Shown: piece after piece, positions 15,838 to 24,925 of the stretch | Numbering within the stretch: position 1 is the first letter of the stretch | Layout of the letters: each line of letters begins with the position of its first letter | Source of the DNA: Haloarcula sp. CBA1127 | GTDB lineage: Archaea > Halobacteriota > Halobacteria > Halobacteriales > Haloarculaceae | DNA length: 64,000 bases | Assembly (NCBI RefSeq): GCF_001485575.1 | Contig: NZ_BCNB01000006.1 | Span: forward strand, 2,976,001 to 3,040,000 | Direction: 5' to 3' | Position numbers and translations under genes: made by a program | Notes under the pieces: generated by a model | Database searches by the model: none | Told to the model about the DNA's origin: nothing | Seen by the model: the letters and a program-made list of their open reading frames with translations, nothing else

Positions 15838-17577
15838 TCAATCAGCGTTCTCGCTGTGGACTGCCGCGGGCTCGTCCGTTGCGTGGGCTGGCTCAGCCGC
15901 CGGCAGTTGCAGCTCCACAGTCGTTCCCGGCTCGTCCGTGTCGGGAAACGACATCCGGCCGCCGAGGTTCCGAACGATCCAGTTGACGAGCCAGAGCCCG
16001 ACACCGGAGCCGTGTTTGAGCGGCGTTTCGGTTCCCGAGCGGATAACCTCGCGCTCGTGGTCGGTGATACCGGGACCGTTGTCGTGAACGGCCACATGGA
16101 CACCCGGCGTTCCATCGGCCCGTGTCGCCGTGATTTCGACCGCAACTGGCCCCGCATCGGTCGCTTGATGTTCGACAGCGTTCTCGACCAGCTCCTCCAG
16201 CGCGATGAGGACCGACGGACCGCCCCGTATCCAGATGTCATTCTCGCAGGTGAGCGAGATCGCCACGTCAGGGTGGCGGTCCCGGGCATCGCTCACAACC
16301 GATTCTAGCAGCTGCTGAAGCGCTGTCGGGCTGTGCTGTTCGGTCTCCAGAGCTTCGGTGACTCGGCCGATCTTGTTGCTGCGGTCGACGATGTCGTCGA
16401 CTGTGCTCATAATACGGTTGAGTCGCTCGCGTTCGTCGGCATCGGCCGTATCCCTGAGCAAGTCCGCGTTCCCCTTGACGACGTTCATCTCGTTTCGGAT
16501 ATCGTGACGGAGCAAGCGGTTGAGCACATCTAGCCGCTGTTCACGCTGCCGGCGGCCTGTGATATCACGAAGGCTGATAAGATGGCCCGAAACAACGCCG
16601 TACGCGCGGTACAGCGGTATCACGCGCACGTCGTAGTACCGGACACTGCCGTCGCGTTCGAGGGCCGTCTCGGTCTGCGTTCGCTCACCCGGGCCGGGGA
16701 CTGTTTCGGCGAGTGTCGGTGACGCCTGCGGTAGCGAACGGCCCAGAAGCGTGTTCTGGTCACCGTCGAACAGCGCCGTGGCGGCCGCATTGACGTCAAC
16801 GATACGGCGTTCGTCGTCGACAATGATGACGAGGTCGTCCATTTCCGTGAAGATAGCTTCCCGACCCAGTTCCCGGGTCACCGGTGCCACATCAAGTAGT
16901 TGCCCGCGGAGGATGGCGACCGAGAGGACGGCCCCCGACGCGACGTACCCAAGGCTTGTCGGATTAAACGTGGTTGGAACCACATCAAGCACAAACAGCG
17001 TCTGGATGACTGTCGGGACGGTGATGGCGAGCAGCAGCGCGAGCCCTTGACCCTGAAAGACCTGGTTCGACCGGAACAGCATCCGGAACAGGAGGACCCC
17101 GCCGGCAAGGATTAACAGCAATATATACGATATGTGACCCCAGTACATGACTTCGAACGCGGGAACGAGCGTCACCGACGATGCTGAGACGAATTGGGTT
17201 TCGCGGCCGGACCAGATGAGTTCGTGGGCATGGTTCGACCACACGAGCGTGACAAACACCGCCGGTTCGACGAGCAACAGCGCTGTTCGGCGTTGCGTGA
17301 GCCAGTGTGGGTGCCCCGTGTACTCGATAACCGTCACGAGCCACGCGACGGGGATGATTACTGAGAGCGTCAGCTGTACCTGGACGAGTCGCTCCATGGT
17401 GGATAGCCCCGGCACAGCGAGTTCGATACCGTACGCAACAGCCCAGAGACTCGCCGCGACGACGAACACTGCCAGCGGTCCTGCCCCCGGCCGGTCCCGG
17501 TGGAGCCACACGAGAAAGGCGACGCCCATTCCGACGACACCCGACAATAAAACGACAGTAAGCGGCGACAGGACCAT
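15838..17577 (-). CDS. 7TM-PAS histidine kinase (complete kinase core)
   Basis: The 579-residue protein starts with about seven hydrophobic helices (1-220) of the histidine-kinase N-terminal 7TM type, so the sensor is in the membrane. A PAS domain covers about 240-350, ending in SLRDITGR. The dimerisation domain has the phospho-acceptor in LLRHDIRNEM. The ATPase domain has an intact N box (LEELVENAVEH), G1 box (HDNGPGI) and G2 box (GSGVGLWLV). No response regulator is adjacent, which is common in haloarchaea. The PAS domain could hold haem or flavin, but no ligand-specific residues stand out. Confidence 0.9.
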   Translation of the reverse strand: MVLSPLTVVLLSGVVGMGVAFLVWLHRDRPGAGPLAVFVVAASLWAVAYGIELAVPGLSTMERLVQVQLTLSVIIPVAWLVTVIEYTGHPHWLTQRRTALLLVEPAVFVTLVWSNHAHELIWSGRETQFVSASSVTLVPAFEVMYWGHISYILLLILAGGVLLFRMLFRSNQVFQGQGLALLLAITVPTVIQTLFVLDVVPTTFNPTSLGYVASGAVLSVAILRGQLLDVAPVTRELGREAIFTEMDDLVIIVDDERRIVDVNAAATALFDGDQNTLLGRSLPQASPTLAETVPGPGERTQTETALERDGSVRYYDVRVIPLYRAYGVVSGHLISLRDITGRRQREQRLDVLNRLLRHDIRNEMNVVKGNADLLRDTADADERERLNRIMSTVDDIVDRSNKIGRVTEALETEQHSPTALQQLLESVVSDARDRHPDVAISLTCENDIWIRGGPSVLIALEELVENAVEHQATDAGPVAVEITATRADGTPGVHVAVHDNGPGITDHEREVIRSGTETPLKHGSGVGLWLVNWIVRNLGGRMSFPDTDEPGTTVELQLPAAEPAHATDEPAAVHSENAD

Positions 17578-17619
17578 TCAGTAGCCTAGCAAAGGCGTCC
17601 CTGATATAATTATTCTCGG

Positions 17620-17940
17620 TCACCCCGACTGCGAGCGAACCGCGGACCACACCGCGAGCGCACCGAGGACGAACGCCGGAACGAGCGGGAGCGTGAGATA
17701 GGCATCCCAAAGCGTGAGTCCGAAGCTACGGATGACAACCTGTGCGGACGGCAAGAGCAAAATTGCGCCGGGAACGAGGAGGAACGCCACGCCGATCATC
17801 CCGACGAGAATCCAGCCGCTCGTCCCGAACTCGGGGCCGTCGGCGGCTTCCGTGCCCATCTCACGGTCCGCACGCGACGCATCCGTGGACTGTGGCTCTG
17901 TGTCAGAGCGGTGGACGTAGCCAGACTCGTCGTCAGCCAT
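17620..17940 (-). CDS. Two-helix membrane protein (106 aa)
   Basis: An acidic, polar N-terminal half (about residues 1-40) is followed by two hydrophobic helices (about 43-65 and 76-100) and a short basic end. ATG 17940 (MADDESG) fits haloarchaeal starts better than 17946. It lies downstream of, and on the same strand as, the small Cys-containing protein at 18069-18233, and upstream of the histidine kinase. I do not recognise its family. Confidence 0.6.
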   Translation of the reverse strand: MADDESGYVHRSDTEPQSTDASRADREMGTEAADGPEFGTSGWILVGMIGVAFLLVPGAILLLPSAQVVIRSFGLTLWDAYLTLPLVPAFVLGALAVWSAVRSQSG

Positions 17941-18068
17941 CAGCACGCACCCCGTCGCGCCCGCTCGAACGGTGTGTCACGATGGGCCCACCTCCAGTAA
18001 TACCGACAGAACAACGTGGCTGCATATCTCGGAGTCAGGCAAGCGTGTGCAAAACGCTAACGGTCCCG

Positions 18069-18233
18069 CTACTGCGACAGACCGGGGGCTTCCTGGCTTG
18101 AGATGTCACGCAGGCTCATCCGGTGGCCGCTGTCGGAAACGTGTGCGTCCCGCTGTCCCTCCGCGACCGACGAGTCTTCGTAGAGTCCCTCAAACGCACA
18201 CTCATGGCAGACGACGTGGTAGCTCCCAACCAT
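18069..18233 (-). CDS. Small Cys-pair protein (54 aa), haloarchaeal zinc-finger-like
   Basis: A 54-codon frame from ATG 18233 to TAG 18069-18071 encodes a protein with a CHEC pair at residues 9-12 and two more His (HV at 31-32, GHRMS at 37-40), a pattern that could bind zinc. Third-position G+C bias matches local genes. The end (HRMSLRDIS) looks like a conserved tail of small haloarchaeal proteins I have seen, though I cannot name the family. An A+T-rich promoter-like stretch lies before it (18234-18300). Confidence 0.65.
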   Translation of the reverse strand: MVGSYHVVCHECAFEGLYEDSSVAEGQRDAHVSDSGHRMSLRDISSQEAPGLSQ

Positions 18234-18315
18234 ACATTTTATTTCCTATTGCTATATTTTAATACTGTCGGTTTCAGATATTATATGTATTACAGTCCTG
18301 CAAACGGTCGTCAGG

Positions 18316-18324
18316 GTATTTATC
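18316..18324 (+). promoter_or_regulatory. TATA box of the MoaB/Mog-like gene
   Basis: GTATTTATC is centred about 26 bases before the ATG at 18346, as expected for a leaderless transcript. Confidence 0.55.
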
Positions 18325-18345
18325 CACCGCAACCGATGGAGAAGT

Positions 18346-19323
18346 ATGGTGGATTTCCAGTCCCGTGACACACGCCGGGGTCCGACTGACGGGGAAGACG
18401 ACGAGACAGACGAGGGCGAGACGGGGGACGACGAGGAATCCGCGGCAGTCGATACTGATACCGAGGCCGCCAGTTCGGAGCCCACCGAAGCGACCGACAG
18501 AGCGGCGGAAAACGACGATATAGCAGCAGGTGAGGCTGACAGCACAGAGACTCCTGCAACGGATGATACTGCGGAGGGTAGTGACGGACACACATCGGAG
18601 TCCGAAACCGACGGCTCTGCTACACAACGAATCGACGAGGCGGCGAACCAAAGTACAGACAGCCAGCCAGCGGATGAAACACAGAACACTGGGGGAGTTG
18701 ATAAGGCGACACAGGAGCCTGATGAGGCCCCCCACCAGGACCCTCTCTCTGAGCCACAGGCACCGACCGAACCGGCGGATACACCGCAGGAAGCGGCGGT
18801 TCAGGCGACGGATGAGACGACAGCGCAGGCAGTAGCCCAGGCCGACGCGTCGCAGGAGCAGTCGGTTGCCGCCGCCGTCGTCACGGTCGGGACGGCGACA
18901 GCGGAAGGCGACCCGACGGGCGAGGCAGTGGAGACAGCACTCGAAGCGACCGGGCAGACGGTCACGGCCCGCGAGCGCCTGCGGGGAGACTACGACGGCA
19001 TTCAAGGGGCCGTCGACAGGCTGGTCGGGCGCGACGACGTGGCGGTCGTCGTCACTGCCGGTGGCCTTGGTATCGCTCCATCGGAGCAGACGCTCGAAGC
19101 GGTCCACCCGCTGTTCGAAAAGGCCCTGCCGGGATTCGAGGAAGTGTACCGGAGCCTCCTCTTCGAACAGCAGGGTACCGGTGTCATCGCTGTCCGCGCG
19201 ACGGCCGGGATCGCCGACGGGACCCCGGTGTTTTGCCTGCCCGCGGACCCAGCGGCGGCCCGTGTCGCTATCGACGAGATCATCGCGGCGCAAGCCCCGT
19301 CGCTCGTCGCTGAACTGTCCTGA
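18346..19323 (+). CDS. MoaB/Mog-like domain protein with long acidic N-terminal extension
   Basis: The first 175 or so of 325 residues are a low-complexity, very acidic segment rich in Glu, Asp, Thr, Ala and Gln that is probably disordered. The last 145 or so form a MoaB/MogA-type molybdopterin-binding domain: strand AVVTVGTA, a central VVVTAGGLG turn corresponding to the TGGTG loop, and the C-terminal segment with GTPVFCLPADP. MoaB/Mog proteins adenylylate molybdopterin. Here the GGTG loop reads GGLG and the usual downstream acidic residue is hard to place, so enzyme activity is uncertain. The gene is single on its strand, driven by the TATA box at 18316. Confidence 0.75.
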   Translation: MVDFQSRDTRRGPTDGEDDETDEGETGDDEESAAVDTDTEAASSEPTEATDRAAENDDIAAGEADSTETPATDDTAEGSDGHTSESETDGSATQRIDEAANQSTDSQPADETQNTGGVDKATQEPDEAPHQDPLSEPQAPTEPADTPQEAAVQATDETTAQAVAQADASQEQSVAAAVVTVGTATAEGDPTGEAVETALEATGQTVTARERLRGDYDGIQGAVDRLVGRDDVAVVVTAGGLGIAPSEQTLEAVHPLFEKALPGFEEVYRSLLFEQQGTGVIAVRATAGIADGTPVFCLPADPAAARVAIDEIIAAQAPSLVAELS

Positions 19324-19529
19324 CCCACAGCCGGCGGACTCGTGGTATCAGTCTTGTGTCCGTTTACCCGACTTAACGTGATATTTGCCGGTTCGTTCCG
19401 GGCCGTCAATTTTTCTACGGCGGACGGGGTATCCTCCCGAATATCGGTCGTTTAAACGGTTAAATCGCCGTGAAAGGTCGTTAACTGCGTCCCCCATTGA
19501 AGTGGAGACAGTCCACAGGACCTGATGCC

Positions 19530-20495
19530 ATGTCCGATCGCAACGCGACACGACGCGGCGTACTCAAGGGTATCGGCGCGACGGCTGCGGCTGCACTGGG
19601 TGGGGCGGCCCTCTCCGGGACGGCTGCGGCGACCGGTCCCTGGGAGTCCGTCGAGTCCCCGACCGGGAACACCCTCCACGACGTCGAATACACGGCCACC
19701 GGCGCGTACGCGGTGGCGGGTGGCGGTATCGTCCTCGAACGAACCAGCACGGGCTGGCGGAAGGTCATCGGCGGCGGCCCAACCGGCAATGGGAACAGTC
19801 TCTACGGGGCCGACGTGACCGACGACGGCAAGGTCCTCTGGTTCGTCGGGGCCTCGGGGGCTATCGGCGAGTACGACGTGGAGTCGGGCGTGCTTACCGA
19901 CCACAGCGCGCCGATGGATGTCACCAACAACTTCAACGACGTGTCCGTCACCGGCACCGCTGGCGAGGCAAACGTCTACGTCGCCGGCGACTCCGGCAAG
20001 ATGTACTACAGCTTCGAGAACGGCGCGAGTGAGACGTGGGACTACACCACGCCCGGGTCCGGGTCAGCCATCAACGCTGTCGACTTCCACGGGGTCCGCT
20101 CGGGCCATATCGTCGACGGCAACAAGAGCGTCTTCGTCACCGATGACGGGTCGACGTGGGACAAGATCGGCCTCGCCGACGCCAACGTAAACTTCTACGG
20201 CGTCGACTCCGACGGCCCGGACGACGTGTGGGTCTCCGGCGGTGGCGGTATGGTGTTCCACTGGAACGGCTCTGAATGGACGCCGACCGACACAGGCGAC
20301 GCCGGTTTGCGCGATATCGAGGTCACCGACGACGACAGCACCGGTTACACGGTCGGTGGCGGCGGCAAGGTGTACGCCCTCGGTGGTGGCGACTGGACAC
20401 AGGAGGAGACCCCCGCCGGCGAGAACCTGACGGCCGTCGTCCGCGGCGGCACCGACATCGCAGTCGGTTCAGGCGGAACAATCTTCGAGAAGTGA
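19530..20495 (+). CDS. Tat-exported beta-propeller protein (321 aa)
   Basis: The N-terminus carries a twin-arginine signal (TRRGVLKGIGATAAAALGG, about residues 7-25) ending near AAA. The mature part is rich in Gly, Asp and Trp with repeating units of about 40-45 residues (for example DDVWVSGGGGMVFHWNG and DSTGYTVGGGGKVYALG), typical of YCF48/BNR-type beta-propellers. No membrane anchor follows, so it is probably secreted or bound at the cell surface. I chose ATG 19530; the upstream ATG at 19497 would put extra residues before the signal. The binding partner is unknown. Confidence 0.8.
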   Translation: MSDRNATRRGVLKGIGATAAAALGGAALSGTAAATGPWESVESPTGNTLHDVEYTATGAYAVAGGGIVLERTSTGWRKVIGGGPTGNGNSLYGADVTDDGKVLWFVGASGAIGEYDVESGVLTDHSAPMDVTNNFNDVSVTGTAGEANVYVAGDSGKMYYSFENGASETWDYTTPGSGSAINAVDFHGVRSGHIVDGNKSVFVTDDGSTWDKIGLADANVNFYGVDSDGPDDVWVSGGGGMVFHWNGSEWTPTDTGDAGLRDIEVTDDDSTGYTVGGGGKVYALGGGDWTQEETPAGENLTAVVRGGTDIAVGSGGTIFEK

Positions 20496-20575
20496 CGCCA
20501 CAGTAGCGCTGGCTGGTTCGAGGCCGCGACACATCGGAGCCACTGACTTTTCACCGGCCCCCTCCAACACCGTAC

Positions 20576-21400
20576 ATGGACGACATTCAGGTTCAGGGGA
20601 CGTCGGTCCCCGCACTTGGCCTCGGAACGTGGCAGCTCACTGGCCAGACCTGCCGCGAAACTGTCGAGACGGCCCTGGAGATGGGCTATCGCCACATCGA
20701 CACAGCACAGGCCTACGGCAACGAGCGGCAGGTCGGGCTGGGGATAGAGGCCGCCACAGTCGACCGCGAGGACGTGTTTCTGACGACAAAGCTCGACGGG
20801 TCCAATCGCGACGAGCGCAGCGTCCGCCGGTCGACACGAGAGAGCCTGAACAAACTGGGAACAGACTATCTGGACCTCCTGCTCATCCACTGGCCGAACA
20901 CCCCGTGGATGGCGTCGCTGTCGGAGACGCTCGGGGCGATGAACGACCTCGTCGAGGAGGGGCTGGTCCGCCACATCGGCGTCAGCAACTTCTCGCCGTC
21001 GCTGCTGGACAGGGCGCGGGACATTTCTTCGGCCCCTATCTTCACCGATCAGGTCCAGTACCACCCCTACTGGGACCAGCGGAAACTGCTGGATTACTGT
21101 CGCATCCACGACGTGCTCCTGACCGCGTATAGCCCGCTGGCCCGCGGCGGCGTCCTTGACGACCCCGCGCTCGTCCAGATCGGAAACAAATACGGGAAAT
21201 CCCCGGCGCAGGTCGCGCTCCGGTGGCTCCTCCAGCAGGACGGTGTGGCCGCGATTCCGAAGGCATCCAGCCGCGAACACCTCGAAGCGAACCTGGCAGT
21301 CTTCGATTTCGAACTCACAGACGCGGAGATGGAACGGATTCGGGACCCGTCGAAGGTCAAGACCGGCGTGCAGTTCGTCCGGTCGCAGTTGCCGTTCTGA
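20576..21400 (+). CDS. Aldo/keto reductase
   Basis: The 274-residue protein is a (beta/alpha)8 aldo/keto reductase. Visible motifs are the catalytic Asp and Tyr (GYRHIDTAQAYGNE, around residues 37-50), the catalytic Lys (TTKLDG, near 70), the His in LLIHWP (near 103), GVSNFSP, and the C-terminal NADPH-binding IPKASSREH segment. It reduces carbonyls with NADPH; the substrate cannot be read. It is closest in style to the 2,5-diketo-gluconate reductase group. It stands alone; the 226-base spacer after it is A+T rich. Confidence 0.92.
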   Translation: MDDIQVQGTSVPALGLGTWQLTGQTCRETVETALEMGYRHIDTAQAYGNERQVGLGIEAATVDREDVFLTTKLDGSNRDERSVRRSTRESLNKLGTDYLDLLLIHWPNTPWMASLSETLGAMNDLVEEGLVRHIGVSNFSPSLLDRARDISSAPIFTDQVQYHPYWDQRKLLDYCRIHDVLLTAYSPLARGGVLDDPALVQIGNKYGKSPAQVALRWLLQQDGVAAIPKASSREHLEANLAVFDFELTDAEMERIRDPSKVKTGVQFVRSQLPF

Positions 21401-21626
21401 GCGGTGTTCCGTTTCGAACCAACGATCTCTGGATAGGAGAGTATTCCGCATTTCGTGGCACGTATGGTGTATTTTATAGCAGTTACCCCAGTAATCGTGT
21501 CGCTTGGTGTGGCAAATATTACTAATCACACAACTATGATAAGCCGTCTGGCCGCAGCTTTTGTGTGGTGTGTTACCACTGTATTTCGGCGCGGGAACAC
21601 ACCGCTGAACCCACAGCGAGGCCACT

Positions 21627-22739
21627 GTGTCAGTACACGAATCCGATCCGATACGACGGAGCATCGAAGTGGAGTACTGGGTCATCGACGACGTGGGCCG
21701 GCTGGTCGAACCGGGCGCGCTCGTCGACGCAACCCCTGGGGCAGAGCGGGAGTTCGTCGAGCCCCTGCTGGAAGTCAAGACGACCCCGTGTGAGACAGCG
21801 ACAGAACTGCGCAAGGAACTCCTTGACCGGCTCGGGTCTGTGCTGCGACGGGCCGACGACCTCGGGAAAGGGCTCGTGCCGCTTTCGACCCCAGTCAACG
21901 CTGACGAGATTCAGGAGATTCCGTGTGACCGGACCCGGATTCAAAACTGTGTCGTCGGCGACGATTTCGAGTACGTCCGCCACTGTGCCGGCACGCACAT
22001 CCATGTCGAACAGCAGTCGGGGCGGGAAATCGACCAGTTGAACGCGCTGATTGCCATTGACCCCGCGCTAGCGCTCGTCTCATCCTCGCCGTACTTCCGT
22101 GGCCGGCGGCTGGCCGACAGTGCGCGCTCGAAGCTGTACCGCTGGATGGCGTACAACTCAGTGCCACACCAGGGCTGGCTGTGGTCGTATCTCGACGGCA
22201 CTGCAGAGTGGGACCGCCGGCTCGAACGGCGCTACGATGAGTTCGTGACCGCGGCTGTTGACGCTGGTGTCGACCGCCGGACTGTCGCAGCGAACTTCGA
22301 GCCCGAAAGCACGATCTGGACGCCGGTCCAGCTTCGGGCCGAGTTCGGCACCGTCGAGTGGCGGTCGCCCGACGCTGCACTCCCGAGTCAGGTCCTGCAA
22401 CTCGCCGATGCTGTTGCGTCTCTCATGGACCACCTCAGGGAAACCGAAGTACGTATCCAGGGCGAAACGGGCCGCGTTACCGACGACGAAATCGTGCTCC
22501 CGGAGTTCGACGCTGTCCTTTCGTACGCGAACGACGCTATCCGGGACGGGGCCACCTGCGATAGCGTTCGGTCGTATCTCGACCGGATGGGATTCGACGT
22601 GGACGCGTACGAACCGGTCGCGCCGACGTTCGACAGACCAGAACCGGTCACACCTCACGATGCTCGCGAGATTCGGCTCGAACACGCTGACCGACTTCAG
22701 GACGATGTGCGACAGGCTGCGCCGGTCGCACTCGATTAG
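21627..22739 (+). CDS. GCS2-type glutamate-cysteine ligase homologue
   Basis: A GTG start at 21627 gives 370 residues. The order RSIEVEYWVID, FVEPLLEVKTTP, a central CAGTHIHVEQ with metal-binding His and Glu, and the later EFGTVEWRSPD match the ATP-dependent carboxylate-amine ligase (GCS2) fold. In haloarchaea such enzymes make gamma-glutamylcysteine, the main low-molecular-weight thiol. A second family member (37614-39533) is in this window, so which of them is the true ligase is unclear. The region 21401-21626 before it is A+T rich and holds the promoter; I see no other gene there. Confidence 0.82.
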   Translation: MSVHESDPIRRSIEVEYWVIDDVGRLVEPGALVDATPGAEREFVEPLLEVKTTPCETATELRKELLDRLGSVLRRADDLGKGLVPLSTPVNADEIQEIPCDRTRIQNCVVGDDFEYVRHCAGTHIHVEQQSGREIDQLNALIAIDPALALVSSSPYFRGRRLADSARSKLYRWMAYNSVPHQGWLWSYLDGTAEWDRRLERRYDEFVTAAVDAGVDRRTVAANFEPESTIWTPVQLRAEFGTVEWRSPDAALPSQVLQLADAVASLMDHLRETEVRIQGETGRVTDDEIVLPEFDAVLSYANDAIRDGATCDSVRSYLDRMGFDVDAYEPVAPTFDRPEPVTPHDAREIRLEHADRLQDDVRQAAPVALD

Positions 22740-22808
22740 AACCGGAGTCGGCTCGCCGAGACGGAGTGGTGACCAAGGGTTTAGGAATCGCCACACCAAT
22801 CCCGCGCT

Positions 22809-23483
22809 ATGGTAACGGCGCTCGACGATGATGTCTGGTGGTACGATCTCACGGGCGTCAACGCGACGCTCGTTGACGACGACGGCGCACTCACGCTCGT
22901 GGACACGGGGCTGCCCTGGCACGGCAACGGGCTCATCGCCGGCCTGAGCGAGGCCGGCTACGAACTCCGGGATCTTGACCGAATCCTCCTCACACACTTC
23001 GATCTCGACCACGTCGGCGGACTGACGGCCTTCGACGGCATCGACGTGCCCATCTACGTCGGCAAGCGGGACGCACCGCTGGTCACCGGTGAGCGGTCGC
23101 CGCCGCTGGGAAACCACAAAGGTGCGTTCCAGCGACTCGTCTCACCGTTTCTGGACGCGCCGGACAACGATGTCGTCCCCTTGGCTGACGGCGATACCGT
23201 TGGCAGTTTCACCGCGTATCACACCCCTGGACACACGCCGGGGCACGTCTGCTACGTCAGCGAGTCGCTATCGCTGGGACTGCTGGGCGACCTCGTCCGT
23301 GAGGACGGCGGCCGCTTCGAGCCCTCGCCGTGGCTGTTGAGTTACGATACCGCCGCCGTCACGCAGAGTATCAGTGAGTTCGTCGAGCGCGCACCGCGGT
23401 TTGAGATCGCTGTCCCGGGCCACGGCGTCCCCTTCGAGGAAGAGGGTTCCGCAAAACTCAGTGAGCTGGCAGCGACGCTGTGA
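22809..23483 (+). CDS. MBL-fold metallohydrolase
   Basis: The 224-residue protein has the metallo-beta-lactamase fold with the metal motif THFDLDHVGG (near residue 61), a TPGHTPGH block with the second-site His, and GHGVPFE near the end. The usual HxHxDH reads HFDLDH, so the second His of the motif is Asp, an allowed variant in some family members. Function could be thioesterase, glyoxalase or lactonase type. It follows the GCS2 homologue by 69 bases, which hints at a thiol-linked function such as a glyoxalase II-like role, but this is speculation. Confidence 0.85.
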   Translation: MVTALDDDVWWYDLTGVNATLVDDDGALTLVDTGLPWHGNGLIAGLSEAGYELRDLDRILLTHFDLDHVGGLTAFDGIDVPIYVGKRDAPLVTGERSPPLGNHKGAFQRLVSPFLDAPDNDVVPLADGDTVGSFTAYHTPGHTPGHVCYVSESLSLGLLGDLVREDGGRFEPSPWLLSYDTAAVTQSISEFVERAPRFEIAVPGHGVPFEEEGSAKLSELAATL

Positions 23484-23493
23484 AACGGCTGGC

Positions 23494-24462
23494 TTAGTCG
23501 CTACTGAGCCGGCCAGCCACGAAGTCTTGGCCGCCCAGCCCGACCGCCAGCGCGAACCCGATCCCGACAGGGAACACGACCGCGAGCAACAACACGGCGA
23601 GCAGCAGCGAGTCGACGCCCGCGAGGTTGAGCGCGATAACGGCGGTAAACAGGTAGACGAGCGCCTGCAGCGTTCCCGAGAGAAGCGGCTTCGAGACCCA
23701 CTCTTCGGCAGCATCGACCGACGTGACCACGTCGCCGACGTGGTCAGCAACTAGTGCCCCCAGAACGAGGACGACGAGAGCACCGACGAAGGTCGGCGCG
23801 TAGGCCAATCCATCACGAAGCAGGGCCGCGACGGGAGCGAGAGTGAGCGTCGCCGCAGCGACGTAGACGGCCGCCGCGTAGACGTAGTACTCGACGACTA
23901 GACCAGCCACTCTGCCAACGGTACCGCTGCCAGCGTCGAGCAGTTGTCCGAGGTGCGTTTCCGGGAACTTCTCCGTGAGACCGGGCCGGGAGACGAGGCC
24001 GGGGACGAGTGTGCCCAGCAGTCGGCCGAGACCGAATCCGACAACCAAGAACACTGCGGCGGCGACGATGTTCGGAACGTACCCAAACAGCGTCGCGGCG
24101 AGCGTCCGGAGCTCGCTGATGTTCAGCGTTCTGACCGCCGCAAGAACAGCGACCAGATAGACGAGATATCGGGCGAGCAGACCTGCTGCGGACGCGACCG
24201 GATCCGACTCCGCTGTGACGACCGACACCGGCGTTTCCTCGGCGCGGTCGTCGAGCCCGCGTTCGAGCGTCCAGTCGTACACCGCGTCGTCGAGGTACGC
24301 GCCGACCCCGTAACCGATGGCGAGGATGACTGTCGCAATCAGTATCGTCCCGACGGCCGATACGCCGTCGGCGACGAGTGTTGTCAGAAACGCGATAATG
24401 CGCTCAGTGACGTTCGCTTGCAGCAAAAGCGGTCGTTCCGTGACGGCCTGAATCGCTAGCAT
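23494..24462 (-). CDS. Polytopic membrane protein with MscS-type conserved TM helices
   Basis: The 322-residue protein has about six to eight hydrophobic helices, including two copies of the conserved TM-helix repeat (segments with LFGYVPNIVAAAVFLVVGFGLGRLLG and LRDGLAYAPTFVGALVVLVLGALVADH, each quoted only to locate them near residues 125-150 and 215-240). This repeat occurs in bacterial and archaeal proteins related to mechanosensitive channels; the MscS pore and C-terminal domains are absent, except for a GFALAVGLGGQDFVAG end that matches the MscS pore-lining region. It converges on the MBL-fold gene. Its promoter is in the A+T-rich 24463-24540 stretch. Confidence 0.75.
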   Translation of the reverse strand: MLAIQAVTERPLLLQANVTERIIAFLTTLVADGVSAVGTILIATVILAIGYGVGAYLDDAVYDWTLERGLDDRAEETPVSVVTAESDPVASAAGLLARYLVYLVAVLAAVRTLNISELRTLAATLFGYVPNIVAAAVFLVVGFGLGRLLGTLVPGLVSRPGLTEKFPETHLGQLLDAGSGTVGRVAGLVVEYYVYAAAVYVAAATLTLAPVAALLRDGLAYAPTFVGALVVLVLGALVADHVGDVVTSVDAAEEWVSKPLLSGTLQALVYLFTAVIALNLAGVDSLLLAVLLLAVVFPVGIGFALAVGLGGQDFVAGRLSSD

Positions 24463-24613
24463 AGGTGTATCCGGTATCTACTCTCTTAATCTTCCTATTA
24501 AATCCGTCGAAGAATGTATTAAATTATCTCTTCTTCAACAGCAAGAGTGTGCAACCGGACCGGCTGTTGGTACTGCTAGGTGGACGTCATAGACACGAAA
24601 AGACCGGGCTATC

Positions 24614-24925
24614 CTACAGTTCCTCGGCGACCGCGTCGGAGCCGAGCAAGTCCGGGTCGACGACGAGGTCCGTCTGTCGGCTGGCGAAGTCGGGCAGGGA
24701 GCCCTCTGCGTAGACGACGATCCGGAGGTCGGGGGCGAGATCCTTCGCAACAGCGATCGAGGTGGCCTGTGACATCTCAGTCAGCAGGTACACGTCCGCC
24801 TCGTGGATGCCGGCCTCCTCCAGCCCGGGGCGGTTGCCTACGTCAGCGACCGTCACAGTGTGTCCTTCGGCTTCGAGCGCGTCCGTGAGTCCGTTGGGGT
24901 CCGAGCCGACGAGAACGACGTTCAT
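24614..24925 (-). CDS. Small Rossmann-like protein (103 aa) in the pyrG-guaAb operon
   Basis: The protein begins with a strand-turn-helix ([16 protein letters not shown], residues 3-18) followed by alternating strands and helices, like a reduced TrkA-N or receiver fold. It matches the small haloarchaeal DUF7126-like family sometimes labelled CTP synthetase; it has no synthetase domain and that label is misleading. Its ATG overlaps the guaAb stop by four bases (ATGA), so it is the third gene of the nucleotide operon and translationally coupled. A regulatory or binding role is likely but unknown. Confidence 0.75.
   Translation of the reverse strand: MNVVLVGSDPNGLTDALEAEGHTVTVADVGNRPGLEEAGIHEADVYLLTEMSQATSIAVAKDLAPDLRIVVYAEGSLPDFASRQTDLVVDPDLLGSDAVAEEL

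Noticed and set aside
20345..21898. 517-codon minus-strand frame across the propeller end and aldo/keto reductase
   Set aside because: It crosses an A+T-rich intergenic region and parts of three plus-strand genes; the predicted product has no coherent domains.
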